A stretch of DNA of 64,000 bases from Lentisphaerae bacterium GWF2_49_21 (GCA_001804805.1 MHBH01000070.1:1-64000); one strand, 5' to 3'. Counted from the stretch's first letter, positions 34,195 through 43,528 are shown. Notes: generated by a model not told the origin, from the letters alone. A program made the numbers and translations.

Positions 34195-35313
34195 TTATCC
34201 CTTAAGCTGCCTGTGCGCTTCCGCGAGCATTTTCCGGATGGGGATCTTCTGAGGGCATTTATCCTCGCAGACTCCGCAGTTGACACAGGCATCAGCCTTG
34301 TTGCCCTTCTCCCAGGTGAGAGTACCAATATCCGCATAAGCCTTTTTGGCGTTGTCCCAGAGGCCATAGACGCGTCCTCTGTTATATCTTTCAAAAATCT
34401 TCGGTATCTGGACCTCCTTGGGGCAAGGCATGCAGTAGTTGCAGCCTGTGCAGTATAATTCAGCCATCTTCTTGAGACTCTTCATATGTTCATCAATGAT
34501 TGCAAGCTCATCCTTTGTGAACGGCGCGGCATTATCTGCGATCTTTATGTTTTCCTCGACCTGGGCCATTGTACTCATCCCGGAAATCGCGGTGCTGGCA
34601 TTTGGATTTGAAAAGACAAAACGCAATGCCAGCTCGGGCACTCTTTCCACTCCGGGTATGAACTTCTCCAGAACTTCGCTGTCAACACCAAGCCGTCCAC
34701 CGCCGACAGGCCCCATTACGACAATCCCAATTCCTTTCTTATGCGCAAGGGCGATTCCCTCTTCAAGGCTGCGGTCAAGAAGATTGTATTGGAGCGTTAT
34801 CGCGTCGGGATATCCTGTATTGATCAGCTTAATAAGGTTTTCGTTGTTGTCATGAAAGGAAAAACAGATATGCCTGATCAATTTCTGTTCCTTGGCCTTA
34901 TACATGAGCTTGCTCAGGAAAGGCTCAGTAAACTCCGTCCATTTCTGCCAGTTCATTCCATGATGATTATATATGTCTATGTGCTGGACCTGTAGCCTTT
35001 CCAGGCTGTCTTCAAGGTTCTTCCACCATCCCTTCTCGTCATTCGCATAAAATGGATTCTTCGTGGAGACGACGATCTTTTCGCGCCAGCCCTTGAGCGC
35101 CTCACCGACAACCCGTTGGCTGTCGCTGTTGCAGTAGCCGACTGCGGAATCGATGTAATTGACGCCCGCCTTGAACGCCTTGTGGATCATCGGGATCGCA
35201 AGGGATCTGTCGACCGTCTGGTCCTTCCCCTCGCCTTTCATCGGAAGCCGCATGGCTCCGAAACCAAGTATCGACACCGACAAGCCTGTCCTGCCAAGTT
35301 TCCTGTAGATCAT
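34195..35313 (-). CDS. Aldo/keto reductase with C-terminal ferredoxin domain
   Basis: A 372-residue oxidoreductase. The aldo/keto reductase barrel (about 1-285) has Asp55 and Tyr60 in NYIDSAVGYC, Lys85 in VSTKNPF and His117-118 in IYNHHG. The C-terminal part binds iron-sulfur clusters: CTGCNYCMPCPKEV and CVNCGVCEDKCPQ, about 35 residues apart. This family (COG1453) is common in anaerobes. Substrate unknown. It is transcribed away from the GHL10-type gene. Confidence 0.9.
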   Translation of the reverse strand: MIYRKLGRTGLSVSILGFGAMRLPMKGEGKDQTVDRSLAIPMIHKAFKAGVNYIDSAVGYCNSDSQRVVGEALKGWREKIVVSTKNPFYANDEKGWWKNLEDSLERLQVQHIDIYNHHGMNWQKWTEFTEPFLSKLMYKAKEQKLIRHICFSFHDNNENLIKLINTGYPDAITLQYNLLDRSLEEGIALAHKKGIGIVVMGPVGGGRLGVDSEVLEKFIPGVERVPELALRFVFSNPNASTAISGMSTMAQVEENIKIADNAAPFTKDELAIIDEHMKSLKKMAELYCTGCNYCMPCPKEVQIPKIFERYNRGRVYGLWDNAKKAYADIGTLTWEKGNKADACVNCGVCEDKCPQKIPIRKMLAEAHRQLKG

Positions 35314-35408
35314 TTATTTCATTCTTTCAAATGTTTTCTGATTTTGAAAAGCTATAATATATCAGTTTTTCAATAAAACACGTACTGGAAAAAGTTTTAA
35401 GGACCTTC

Positions 35409-37751
35409 ATGTTCAGGAAATCATCAAGCCTCTTGTCCTTGATTTTGTTTTTCACCACGTTCTCATCTTCACAGGCAAAAGATCAAAAACCTCCATTTCT
35501 GCTCGATCCTGTTTGTACCGAGATAAAGGCCCAGGAGAACTCATTTCAAGCCGGATCAATCAAAGATGACGACAGAATAGTCCTCATGTTCAAATGCAAC
35601 TTCCAGGAAATATCCGGAGCCCGGTGCTACTGGGACATCACTTTCGCGAATGACATGTCGGAGATGAACGGCTTCAGCATTGAATTCAAATGCCCGGATC
35701 CGGCTCCGGTAGCCATGTTCACGATCTACTTCCACAGCGGAAATGGCTGGTACTCCAAATCATTTTATCCTTCAACTGACGAGAACTGGGAGAAAATATA
35801 TTTCTCCAAGGATGAGTTCGGAACCGAAGGGAAACCGTCTGGCTGGGACAAGATCGACACAATGCGGATCTCGGCTTGGCTCGCAGAAAAGAAAGACACC
35901 AGCTTTTTTATTGCAAACGTCGCAGCCGGCAACAGAGGTTCGGAAAAGATCGCTGTGATCATCAACGACTCGGAGGTCAAGAAACGGGATTCCGAACGCG
36001 ACTCCATATTCAAATACTCGAAGACTGTGACTTCCACTCTTGATGCACTCGGGATCGGATACAGGCTCCTGAGCGATATGACGCTTACGCCGGAAAAGCT
36101 GAAGGATACAAAACTTGCGATAATCCCGTTCAGTCCGAATCTTGACGTAAAAGCTGCCGAGGTACTGGCGGGATTCCTTAAGAAGGGAGGGAATCTCATG
36201 ATTTTCTATGTAATACCTCCAGGACTGGAAAATGCCTGCGGTATTAAATTTGATAAATTCAAATCCCAGCCTTCGCCTGGATACTTCTCGGAGATCCGGC
36301 CTGTTCAAAGAAATTTGATTCCCGGGATTCCAGAAAGAACAAGGCAGGCTTCCTGGAATGTCGATGAAATGCTTCTTTCAGGAACCGCCAAGCCCGCCGC
36401 CTACTGGCATGACAGCAAAGGCGCAAGTACCGGAATACCTGCGCTTATCGTGTCGGAAAACACGATCTACATGAGCCATGTCCTGCTGACAGATGATTTT
36501 TCCAACAAGAAGATCTTCCTCCTGTCGCTGCTCGGGAAATTCCTCCCGGAGCTTTTCAAGACTTCTGCGGAATTCGCAGTTTCAGGCATTGCCAAGGATA
36601 CAGATGAAGGCGTCTCTGAATTTAATAAGGCCGACACTCTCATAAAGGAAGGAAAGTATCTTGCCGCAATCGCTTCCGCTGATAAATCAAGTAAAAAAAT
36701 GACTGAGACTTTCTGCAGGAACCAGAGTTCGAAGGAAAATGAAAGACGGCTTTTCTGGTGCCACAGCGCATTCGGTGTAGAGGGAAAAACCTGGGATGAA
36801 GCTGTAAAAATCCTCGCCGACAACGGGTTCACGGACATAATCCCCAACATGCTCAGCGCCGGAACTGCGTATTATAAAAGCGATGTCCTTCCGGTCGCTC
36901 CGGAAATTTCAAAGTCAGGCGACCAGATCGAAGAATGCCTTGCCGCCTGTAGGAAATACGGTATAAAATGCCATGTCTGGAAGGTGAACTGGAACACTCT
37001 GGGGAAAGCACCTGCGGATTTCATGAAGAAGATGAAGTCCGAAAATCGCCTGCAGGTGAATTTCAATGGTAAAGGAAATACTCATTGGCTATGTCCTTCA
37101 AGCCCGGAAAACCGGAAGCTCGAAGTTGAATCGATGCTGGAAATAGTAAAAAAGTACGACGTCGATGGAATTCATTTCGACTATATCCGCTTTCCCGACA
37201 ACGAATATTGCTTCTGCAGCCGATGCAGGCAGGAGTTCGAAAAGGCAATCGGTGAAAAAGTACCGGACTGGCCGAAGGATGCAAAGTCTGAAAAATATTC
37301 CGTCAGATGGAATGATTTCCGGAGAAATCTCATAACAACCGTCGTCGAGGAAACATCCCGTAAGGCGAAGGAAATCCGTTCGTCAATCCAGGTATCTGCG
37401 GCTGTCTTCGGCAACTGGCAGGCCGACCGTGACCAGGTCGGACAGGACTGGAATCTCTGGTGCGAGAAAGGTTATGTGGATTTTGTCTGCCCGATGGACT
37501 ACACCGATAGCAACCTTAAATTCAAAAATTTGGTTTCTAAGCAGAAAATATGGGCCGGAAAGACACCTTTTTACCCGGGAATCGGCATTTCAACATGGAC
37601 CGATCATGACAATATCCTGAGGCTTATCAAACAAATCAATATATCCCGGAATTATCATACCGGAGGTTTTACGGTCTTCGAATTCAGTCCGGAATGCGCT
37701 GATTACATCCTCCCCTTATCCGGCAAGGGAATAACAAGACCTGGCAACTGA
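35409..37751 (+). CDS. Secreted GHL10-type glycoside hydrolase with N-terminal beta domain
   Basis: A 780-residue secreted protein (signal about 1-23, SSSQA). Residues 30-175 form a beta-sandwich of the carbohydrate-binding kind (FSIEFKCPDPAPVAMFTIYFHSGNGWYSK). Residues 178-280 look like a Rossmann-type, ThuA/GATase-like unit (IAVIINDSEVKK, LAIIPFSPNLDVKAAEVLAGFLKKGG). From about 435 to the end a GHL10/DUF187-type TIM barrel follows: ILADNGFTDIIPNML, KCHVWKVNW, VDGIHFDYIRFPDN and CPMDYTD. The acid residues in GIHFDYIRFP and near it are the likely catalytic centre. It should act on an unknown polysaccharide outside the cytoplasm. Confidence 0.82.
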   Translation: MFRKSSSLLSLILFFTTFSSSQAKDQKPPFLLDPVCTEIKAQENSFQAGSIKDDDRIVLMFKCNFQEISGARCYWDITFANDMSEMNGFSIEFKCPDPAPVAMFTIYFHSGNGWYSKSFYPSTDENWEKIYFSKDEFGTEGKPSGWDKIDTMRISAWLAEKKDTSFFIANVAAGNRGSEKIAVIINDSEVKKRDSERDSIFKYSKTVTSTLDALGIGYRLLSDMTLTPEKLKDTKLAIIPFSPNLDVKAAEVLAGFLKKGGNLMIFYVIPPGLENACGIKFDKFKSQPSPGYFSEIRPVQRNLIPGIPERTRQASWNVDEMLLSGTAKPAAYWHDSKGASTGIPALIVSENTIYMSHVLLTDDFSNKKIFLLSLLGKFLPELFKTSAEFAVSGIAKDTDEGVSEFNKADTLIKEGKYLAAIASADKSSKKMTETFCRNQSSKENERRLFWCHSAFGVEGKTWDEAVKILADNGFTDIIPNMLSAGTAYYKSDVLPVAPEISKSGDQIEECLAACRKYGIKCHVWKVNWNTLGKAPADFMKKMKSENRLQVNFNGKGNTHWLCPSSPENRKLEVESMLEIVKKYDVDGIHFDYIRFPDNEYCFCSRCRQEFEKAIGEKVPDWPKDAKSEKYSVRWNDFRRNLITTVVEETSRKAKEIRSSIQVSAAVFGNWQADRDQVGQDWNLWCEKGYVDFVCPMDYTDSNLKFKNLVSKQKIWAGKTPFYPGIGISTWTDHDNILRLIKQINISRNYHTGGFTVFEFSPECADYILPLSGKGITRPGN

Positions 37752-37795
37752 CTGAAACCGCATCTCCAAATCAAGTATACCTCAAATCTCATTTG

Positions 37796-37818
37796 TTGGA
37801 GTTCACAGCTTTAGCGTG
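37796..37818 (+). repeat. Dispersed GTTGGAGT-tagged hairpin
   Basis: The tag GTTGGAGTT is followed by CACAGCTTTAGCGTG. The sequence TTGGAGTTCACAGC and the nine bases that follow it recur exactly, on the opposite strand, at 46940-46962. It lies between two genes on the same strand. Confidence 0.65.
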
Positions 37819-37883
37819 TCTTTGATTTTGAGATTTTTCAAAATGGCTGTAAGTTATAGCAAATATTTAACAATGGAGTCAAA

Positions 37884-38369
37884 ATGAAGAACCTGTACAG
37901 AATACTGATTTTCCCCACGCTAATCTTCTCATTCGTCTCAATACAGGGATGCGTAAGCGTCTCCTACAGCGGCAAATCTTATACATCAACGGAGAAGGTC
38001 GAGATCCTGAAACCTCAGGACACGGCACCTGCAGGTTATGAGATCATGGGCAAGGCAGTCGCCAGCGGTCCTGATCAAGACAGCAGCCGTGCGGATCTCC
38101 AGAAAAAGATAATGAACAAAGCCAAATCCGAGGGCGCTGACGCTGTCATGATCGTACTTTATGAAAATGTCATCATCGGAAAGGAACGCGAAGATGAGTT
38201 CCTCAACTCCGGTCCGACAAATTCGGCCTGGGGCATGAATGTCAATACCCAGGGAGATACAGACCAGCTGAATATCCAGCGCATCAATCTTGGGAAAGCC
38301 GACAGCAACCAGACCCCGATCTTCAAACATGTGATGAAGGCCGTGTTCCTGAAAAAGACGGACAAATAA
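37884..38369 (+). CDS. Lipoprotein with YbjQ/DUF4156-like domain
   Basis: A 161-residue lipoprotein: hydrophobic residues 7-20 end in SIQGC, and Cys23 is the likely acylation site. The mature domain has AGYEIMGKAVASG and LQKKIMNKAKSEGADAVMIVLYE, a pattern found in small secreted proteins where helices follow a GADA(I/V) motif. Partners and function are unknown. It ends at a clear terminator. Confidence 0.7.
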   Translation: MKNLYRILIFPTLIFSFVSIQGCVSVSYSGKSYTSTEKVEILKPQDTAPAGYEIMGKAVASGPDQDSSRADLQKKIMNKAKSEGADAVMIVLYENVIIGKEREDEFLNSGPTNSAWGMNVNTQGDTDQLNIQRINLGKADSNQTPIFKHVMKAVFLKKTDK

Positions 38370-38370
38370 A

Positions 38371-38402
38371 AAAAGGCGGTCCGGTTTTCCGGACCGCCTT
38401 TG
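38371..38402. terminator. Rho-independent terminator after the lipoprotein gene
   Basis: AAAA is followed by GGCGGTCCGG (38375-38384), loop TTTT, CCGGACCGCC (38389-38398) and TTTG. The 10-bp GC-rich stem with a flanking A-run suits termination in both directions, although the T-run is short. Confidence 0.8.
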
Positions 38403-38412
38403 CATTGTATAC

Positions 38413-38442
38413 ATAAAATAATTTACGCGTAAATTATTTTAT
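38413..38442. repeat. 30-bp perfect palindrome between convergent genes
   Basis: ATAAAATAATTTACG followed directly by its reverse complement, centred on ACGCGT. It overlaps the last codons and stop of the gene at 38434. It lies 11 bases after the terminator hairpin. A second terminator, or a protein-binding site, are possible. Confidence 0.75.
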
Positions 38443-38922
38443 CTTGAAAACGACTCTGGATGTCTTTTCGCCTGCAACGATATTCATCAAATAGGTCCCG
38501 GCAGGGATCTTCTTCTTGTCGATTGTCTGGTCAATAGTTCCCTTGTTCGTCTTCTGGAACATTATTATGATGGCTGCGGCTCCCTGCTTGACGTTCCCCT
38601 TCTCGTCGGCAGGAAAGACGTTGATGATCACCATCTCAGGTTTCTCTACAGCAACTTCAAGCTCCGCGTTGTCTGCAACTGGCTGCTCGACAGTTGCGAA
38701 ACTCGCATCGCCCTTTGCAGCAGCCTGCTGTCCACCGAGCTTCACGCCAAACGGCAGCGCAGTGCTGGCGCCCGCAACCTTTGCATCATCCTTTTTCGCT
38801 TCTTCCTTCTTGGCTTCCTTCTTGGCTTCCTTCTTGAATCCGGGAACTTCGATTCCAAACTGTGCGTAGGCTCCGGTTACTGCGAGCATTGTCACGGCGG
38901 CCATCAACATTTTCAATTTCAT
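38434..38922 (-). CDS. Secreted protein of unknown function
   Basis: A 162-residue protein with a signal peptide (about 1-20, ending AYAQ). A Lys/Glu/Ala repeat (KKEAKKEAKKEEAKKDD, residues 30-46) forms a charged linker. The C-terminal part (about 95-162) is beta-rich, with MVIINVFPADEKGNVKQG and IPAGTYLMNIVAGEKTSRVVFKIK, like small Ig-like or T9-type strands. I do not recognise a family. A TGCG-N5-CGCA palindrome is at 38695. It directly follows the beta-helix gene (16 bases) and is probably in its operon. Confidence 0.6.
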   Translation of the reverse strand: MKLKMLMAAVTMLAVTGAYAQFGIEVPGFKKEAKKEAKKEEAKKDDAKVAGASTALPFGVKLGGQQAAAKGDASFATVEQPVADNAELEVAVEKPEMVIINVFPADEKGNVKQGAAAIIIMFQKTNKGTIDQTIDKKKIPAGTYLMNIVAGEKTSRVVFKIK

Positions 38923-38938
38923 TTCAACTCTCCTTTTG

Positions 38939-40627
38939 TTATTTTACTATTTCATCAATAATTATAGCTGTCGTGTATGAATAGCTTTCTTTTCCGATGT
39001 AAGTAGCCTTCCCCTTGATGGAAACTCCACCTTCCTTGTTTACCTTGTCCTTCTTCTTGCTGAGCTTCTCCCATTCCTTGTCAGCATCGGTTCCCTTGAG
39101 AATGTATCCGTAGGTAAGGTTTCTTGTGGGATATGACTCGCCCGGCTTCAGAAGTTCAATGCAGATATAATCCGAATTAGGAGCATCATTTAGAAGAAAT
39201 GTCATTCTCTTCTCTCCTAATCCCGCCTTGAAGGAGACCGGTGCTGAAGCATAGGCCTTCGATTCCGGAGCCCCTTTCTTGAACGTATCAAACTCAACCT
39301 GCTTGTAGTCGACATTTGCATTGGCCTTCGCCGCAGGCTGTCCGGGCTGAGCAGCTTCCGCCGCAGCTCCCTTGTATTCCTGGAAAGGCCCGGCTGCCTG
39401 GACACCTTTCCCCGGCAGCTTCGACACCAGATCCGGAATGACCTTCTTCAAAGGATACTCCATTCCCCAGTTCTTCCTCGGCGAACCCGGTTCCGCCTGA
39501 AGGGGTAGCCCGACGCTCCTGCGCCATTCATTCAGGAAATCCATGTTCAGCTTCCCGGGTTTCGACGCCACGAAATTCGAGAATTTCTCATAGTAGTCCT
39601 TGTCGGGAACAAGTTTCGGATCGGTCTCGGCGTTCCCTTCGGCCTTCTCAAGCATGAAGTCGTCGCTCTTGGCGTTGAGCTGCTTGAGCTCCTCGGGCTT
39701 CCATAAAAGAAGATTCTTCTTGTCGGCATCCATGAACTTGTAATATCCGCCCTGGCACTGGAAGAATACATTGTTCTTCATCACCGTGTCTTCATTTCCA
39801 AAAGTGTTGCTGACTGCGAAGCCCGCCTCTCCGTCCTCGGTCTGGGCAAACGCGAAAATATTGTTTTCAATTATTGTCTTCCCCTTGCTGCCGACAAACA
39901 GGCACATTCCCCCGCCCTTGCTCGGCTGGAACCAACAGAAGGCTATTGTGTTGTTCGTGATTTTGATGACGCTGTCAGGCTGGGCTGACCGCGTAGAGAC
40001 AGCACAGTAAAATGTATTGAGGATGAAATTGTTGCTGACTTCGTTCTCGGGTCCCTGCCAGGTGGAGGCAATGCCTTCGCCGTAAGGATTGATGAGTATG
40101 CAGTTCCTGATCTTTATATTCTTCCCATTTGTCTTCAAGAGTGCACCGTTCCATGAATCCTTGGCGTTGATCTTCCCATCGTCGTAGTATGAATTTCTCG
40201 AAGCGGAATTAAGGACAAGACCATCTATGACAAGTCCCCCATGGTCGGCTCCCTGCTTGCCTTCGATGATTCCGTCGCCAAGCCCCATTGAGTCGCCCTT
40301 GTAGTCCTTGGCCCTTTCAAGGATTGTTAGGTTTTTGAAGGGATCTCGGGCGGAGAAATTCTGGTCATATCCGCCGGCAATAGTTAGATTGGGAGTTTTG
40401 ATGGTGAAATTGCCGCAACCACTCTTGCCGTTATAGGTTCCGGCTGCAACATGGATAATGTCGCCGCGCTTGGCGCTATCAACCGCCTGCCAGAGATCTC
40501 CGAACGGAGATTCCTTTGTGCCGTTTCCGCCCGAGCCGGCTTTCACATACAGATCCGCAGCGCAGAGAAATGATGATGTGGCGAGAAGAACCGCAATTTG
40601 GATTGAGATGACCTTTGCAAGCTTCAT
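38939..40627 (-). CDS. Secreted right-handed beta-helix protein
   Basis: A 562-residue protein with a signal peptide (about 1-23). ADLYVKAGSGGNGTKESPFGDLWQAVDSAKRGDIIHVAAGTYNG is the start of a DUF1565/pectate-lyase-like beta-helix, and repeated N-N-(T/I) turns follow (KIRNCILINPYGEGI, VIKITNNTIAFCW, TIIENNIFAFA, TVMKNNVFFQC). After the helix comes a Pro/Ala-rich linker (about 410-440) and a small C-terminal domain. It probably binds or cleaves polysaccharide, but no catalytic residues can be named. Confidence 0.82.
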   Translation of the reverse strand: MKLAKVISIQIAVLLATSSFLCAADLYVKAGSGGNGTKESPFGDLWQAVDSAKRGDIIHVAAGTYNGKSGCGNFTIKTPNLTIAGGYDQNFSARDPFKNLTILERAKDYKGDSMGLGDGIIEGKQGADHGGLVIDGLVLNSASRNSYYDDGKINAKDSWNGALLKTNGKNIKIRNCILINPYGEGIASTWQGPENEVSNNFILNTFYCAVSTRSAQPDSVIKITNNTIAFCWFQPSKGGGMCLFVGSKGKTIIENNIFAFAQTEDGEAGFAVSNTFGNEDTVMKNNVFFQCQGGYYKFMDADKKNLLLWKPEELKQLNAKSDDFMLEKAEGNAETDPKLVPDKDYYEKFSNFVASKPGKLNMDFLNEWRRSVGLPLQAEPGSPRKNWGMEYPLKKVIPDLVSKLPGKGVQAAGPFQEYKGAAAEAAQPGQPAAKANANVDYKQVEFDTFKKGAPESKAYASAPVSFKAGLGEKRMTFLLNDAPNSDYICIELLKPGESYPTRNLTYGYILKGTDADKEWEKLSKKKDKVNKEGGVSIKGKATYIGKESYSYTTAIIIDEIVK

Positions 40628-40783
40628 GATACCCCCCCTTTTTCTTATTGATTAAGCATATGTTAGATTATAAACTTTTCTTTCTCGGACTTCTACAATA
40701 ATTATGCAAAAGTGGATTTCAAGAAGACAGTTTTAATATCTCTCAATTCCAGCTATATTGTGCCAATCGAAAAAGAAGGGAAT

Positions 40784-41377
40784 ATGACCATGTCATTCAC
40801 GCTGCAGATCGGCGACAAGGCTCCGGACTTCAAAGTTCAGGCTACTGACGGCAAGACCTATGGCCCTGCGAATTTCGCAAACGCCAAGGTCCTTGTGGTG
40901 TTCTTCACCTGCAACCACTGCCCTTTCGTGACAGGTTCGGACGAAGTCACCCGCAAGACGGTGGAAAAATTCAAAAGCAAGGGCGTCTCATTCATCGGAA
41001 TCAATTCCAACAGCGAAAAGACCCATGAGAACGATAGCTTCCCTCACATGGTCGATCGCATGAAGGAACAGAAGTTCACCTGGATTTACGCCCGAGACAA
41101 ATCACAGGAGGCCGCAAAGGCATATGGCGCACTCAGGACGCCTCATTTCTATGTTTTCGACAAGGATCGCAAACTCATCTATACAGGACGCGGAGTCGAC
41201 AATCCGCGCGAGACAGTCAAGATGACCGTAAATGATCTCGACCGAGCGCTCGAGGAACATCTTGCAGGAAAGAAGATCAGCGTTCCATTGACCAATCCTA
41301 TCGGGTGCAATGTCAAATGGGAGGGCATGGACGCCCACTGGATGCCTCCGGAGGCATGCGACCTGGTATTGAAGTAG
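40784..41377 (+). CDS. Thioredoxin-fold (AhpC/TSA-type) protein
   Basis: A 197-residue protein from ATG 40784 (AAGAAGGG upstream); the frame is open from 40712. The fold starts with [21 protein letters not shown] and has the motif [10 protein letters not shown], with two cysteines spaced CxxC as in thioredoxins. [24 protein letters not shown] completes the domain. There is no signal peptide, so it should work in the cytoplasm in thiol redox reactions or peroxide reduction. A TGCG-N5-CGCA palindrome is at 40867. Confidence 0.85.
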   Translation: MTMSFTLQIGDKAPDFKVQATDGKTYGPANFANAKVLVVFFTCNHCPFVTGSDEVTRKTVEKFKSKGVSFIGINSNSEKTHENDSFPHMVDRMKEQKFTWIYARDKSQEAAKAYGALRTPHFYVFDKDRKLIYTGRGVDNPRETVKMTVNDLDRALEEHLAGKKISVPLTNPIGCNVKWEGMDAHWMPPEACDLVLK

Positions 41378-41480
41378 GTACGCCCTTTCTGTGTCCGCCT
41401 TAGCTTCTTAGCGACGGCGGAAGGGTGTACCATTCAATCCATGAATTCATGGGACAGCCTAAAGGCCATCCCTACTTTTT
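41377..41480. terminator. Hairpins after the thioredoxin-fold gene, the last followed by T's
   Basis: Three structures follow the stop codon. GGTACGCCCTT (41377-41387) pairs with AAGGGTGTACC (41421-41431), with TCCGCC/GGCGGA inside. CCATGAATTCATGG (41439-41452) is a perfect palindrome. GGGA-CA-GCCT (41451-41460) pairs with AGGC-CA-TCCC (41463-41472) and is followed by TACTTTTT. The last could be a terminator. The others resemble the dispersed hairpins elsewhere. Confidence 0.4.
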
Positions 41481-41506
41481 GCATGCAAACTCAACTCCTA
41501 AGACAT

Positions 41507-41764
41507 TCATTCAGCAGGCAAATATTTCACCAGCACCAGTGAATATACAGGAACATTTATTTCCGAAGACAGCTCCTTTACTTCCCTGTAAGGTTCAGTC
41601 CTTTCCATGATCAACGCCAAAGACGGCTTAAGATTTGAGCCCTGGATATCTATCTTGCATTTGTAGGCGGAATCAGGGGAGGTATTGACAATGACAACAT
41701 TCATTTCATTCCCGTTTTTCGAGGCGAAGCTGAACAGCTCATCACCAAAAACATGTTCCGGCAA
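41507..41764 (-). pseudogene. C-terminal fragment of a glycoside-hydrolase-like gene
   Basis: An 85-codon frame without a normal start (TTG at the break) but with a natural stop. The peptide has HVFGDELFSFASKNGNEMNV, then VVIVNTSP and a beta-rich tail ending VPVYSLVLVKYLPAE. This resembles the C-terminal beta-sandwich of GH39/GH51/GH30-like enzymes, where a 'function and continue' strand pattern ends in S-hydrophobic-V-hydrophobic-K. The upstream catalytic barrel is missing; the sequence changes abruptly near 41760 into a piece of a different gene on the other strand. Confidence 0.5.
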
Positions 41765-41883
41765 AAATTGACGGAGTTCTCTTCTTCGATGTGGAGGATG
41801 TAAAAAAGGCCGTTCTTGAAATCCAGGATTGGAGGTTTGCGATCACGCGATACGCACAGGCGACCTTGCGCGACGTGGTCGTG
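41764..41883 (+). pseudogene. Internal fragment of a stomatin/slipin (SPFH) gene
   Basis: About 40 codons on the forward strand: KIDGVLFFDVEDVKKAV, then LEIQDWRFAITRYAQATLRDVV. This matches the pattern of slipins (xVxAVVYFRVxDPEKAVxEVxDYRYATxQLAQTTLRxVxG), a block in the SPFH domain. Neither a start nor the rest of the protein is present; a stop follows at 41920 after unrelated codons. The fragment abuts the glycosidase fragment at about 41760, so a rearrangement joined two broken genes here. Confidence 0.6.
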
Positions 41884-42031
41884 TGTATTACTCTTGGAGC
41901 GCCGGTCTCCCGCCTATGCTGAGATGCCACGGGGCGGCAAGCCAGACCGGCTTTTAATGCCGACCAGACCTGTCTTCGCCGGAAAACTTCGCTACGGCAC
42001 GCGCTCGGCGGTCCTTGTTCAGGGATTTATC
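41884..42031. repeat. GC-rich repeat debris
   Basis: After the slipin fragment the sequence contains words of a dispersed palindromic family: GGAGCGCCGGTCTCCCGCC (41895-41913), GCCAGACCGGC and CTTCGCCGGAAAACTTCGC. Related words occur at 44345-44370 and 44548-44625. No frame with protein-like composition is seen. Confidence 0.45.
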
Positions 42032-43528
42032 TCATAAAGATGCTGGCGTCTTCGCCGTAAGCATATGCCATTTCGGACGCGTCCAGCTTTTCTTGAATTC
42101 GTCCTCTGTGGATTTCACAGCCTTTTTGTCCTTTTCACTTCCATCATAGAAGACGACAAGGTCGGTCTGCTGCTGATCAGTACCGGCCTGTTCGGCATAT
42201 TGCTTGGCCATTTCGTTGGCCGGAGTGACTTTCCTTCCGCCAATATCTACCAGAGGAAATTTAAGCCCCTTGAAACCTTCCCGGGGCTCATAAGACTTGT
42301 ATACGAGTTCCGTACATACGATCGTAGCGTCGGAAAGGAAATCGAAATCAAAGTCGTACGGCCTTCCGCTGAAATGGAAAGCGTCGAGAATTGCACGGGC
42401 CTTTTCAATCTTCGGCAATCTCGGCCTGAGGACGGCAACGAAATCGCAGGACGTTGAATGTTCAATTGACGTAAACAGGACTCCCTCGCTCATTGCCTCA
42501 AGTATCCTCCGAGGATGATTGGATTCGGGAGTCAGCGAGATCTTGTAGGCGTCCGGATTTTTTTCCATGATAAGCTTTTCAAAGTCTCCGCTCGCCTCCC
42601 CCTGTTTCACAGTCCACTCGGAAACAGCCTTGTCTCCGGCGAAATATTTCGCTCTTTCCTCAGGCGTCCCTATGTAGAGAGCGGCGTGCGGCCAGAATCC
42701 CGGGAGACCGACGTTGGAAAGATACCATTCCCTCCTCTCCAGGAGAATGTCTCCAGGTTGAAGTACTGAAACAAGTTCCTTCATCTGTTCTCCGGAGATC
42801 AGCGTTTTCCCTTTCCTGTATACCTTCGTATCTCCCATCCATTCGGAAATCTTGTATTGCGCCGGAAAGATTGCCGTAAAAGATTCATCCCTTATGATCT
42901 TCAGGGCGTTTGCAAAGGTCAGCTCGAGCCCTTTCCCCCTGCCGGCGTCCAGAATCCCTTTCCTGTCGGTTTCCATGTCCGCTGAAGCATCCTTGTCGAG
43001 CTTATATAGCATCCTGAGGGAATCCAGCGCGGCGAACTTGCTCGCTATTCCGGGATTGAGGAAACGCAGCTTGAATTCCGAATAGGTGCCTTCCGGGATG
43101 TCGAGTTCGGGAACCTTGTCGTTGAGTATCTTGTGTAACATCGGATTTTTCTCGACAAGACCTATGAAATCAAGAGCAAGCCTGTACTCCGCCAGGAATG
43201 ACGAATAGTAGCAAATGAAGGAGGCCTTCTGTTCTGCGGTAGGAGTTATGGATGTGAAATCCGGACATGAGTTCTGTATTGTATCAAGCCCAAAATAGTA
43301 ATCGAGCAGGCTCTTCCATGAATTCCATAGCATTTCCTTCTGCTCCCTGCGTGGCATGACGTCCTTTCCAGCAAAAAGCTCGGAGCACTGGGTCTTGAGA
43401 TAGGTCTGGACACGTTCCACTCCGGCCCTGTATCTGGCAGCCTCAGTATTCAGCTTTCCAATGTCTTCTTCAGCAAATAGTGAAACCATGAATGCAAGTG
43501 AAATAATAATCGCGGCAAGTTTTTTCAT
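42032..43528 (-). CDS. YiiX/YebB-like cysteine amidohydrolase (NlpC/P60 clan), secreted
   Basis: A 498-residue protein with a signal peptide (about 1-19). The N-terminal half (20-250) is helical and of unknown function. The C-terminal half is a permuted papain-like domain: LQPGDILLERR (about 256-266), His281 in GFWPHAALYIG and Cys405 in SDATIVCTELVYKSY. These are the markers of YiiX/YaeF-type enzymes, which act on peptides, lipids or cell-wall amides. Its start overlaps the stop of the upstream esterase gene by four bases (43525-43528). Confidence 0.85.
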   Translation of the reverse strand: MKKLAAIIISLAFMVSLFAEEDIGKLNTEAARYRAGVERVQTYLKTQCSELFAGKDVMPRREQKEMLWNSWKSLLDYYFGLDTIQNSCPDFTSITPTAEQKASFICYYSSFLAEYRLALDFIGLVEKNPMLHKILNDKVPELDIPEGTYSEFKLRFLNPGIASKFAALDSLRMLYKLDKDASADMETDRKGILDAGRGKGLELTFANALKIIRDESFTAIFPAQYKISEWMGDTKVYRKGKTLISGEQMKELVSVLQPGDILLERREWYLSNVGLPGFWPHAALYIGTPEERAKYFAGDKAVSEWTVKQGEASGDFEKLIMEKNPDAYKISLTPESNHPRRILEAMSEGVLFTSIEHSTSCDFVAVLRPRLPKIEKARAILDAFHFSGRPYDFDFDFLSDATIVCTELVYKSYEPREGFKGLKFPLVDIGGRKVTPANEMAKQYAEQAGTDQQQTDLVVFYDGSEKDKKAVKSTEDEFKKSWTRPKWHMLTAKTPASL

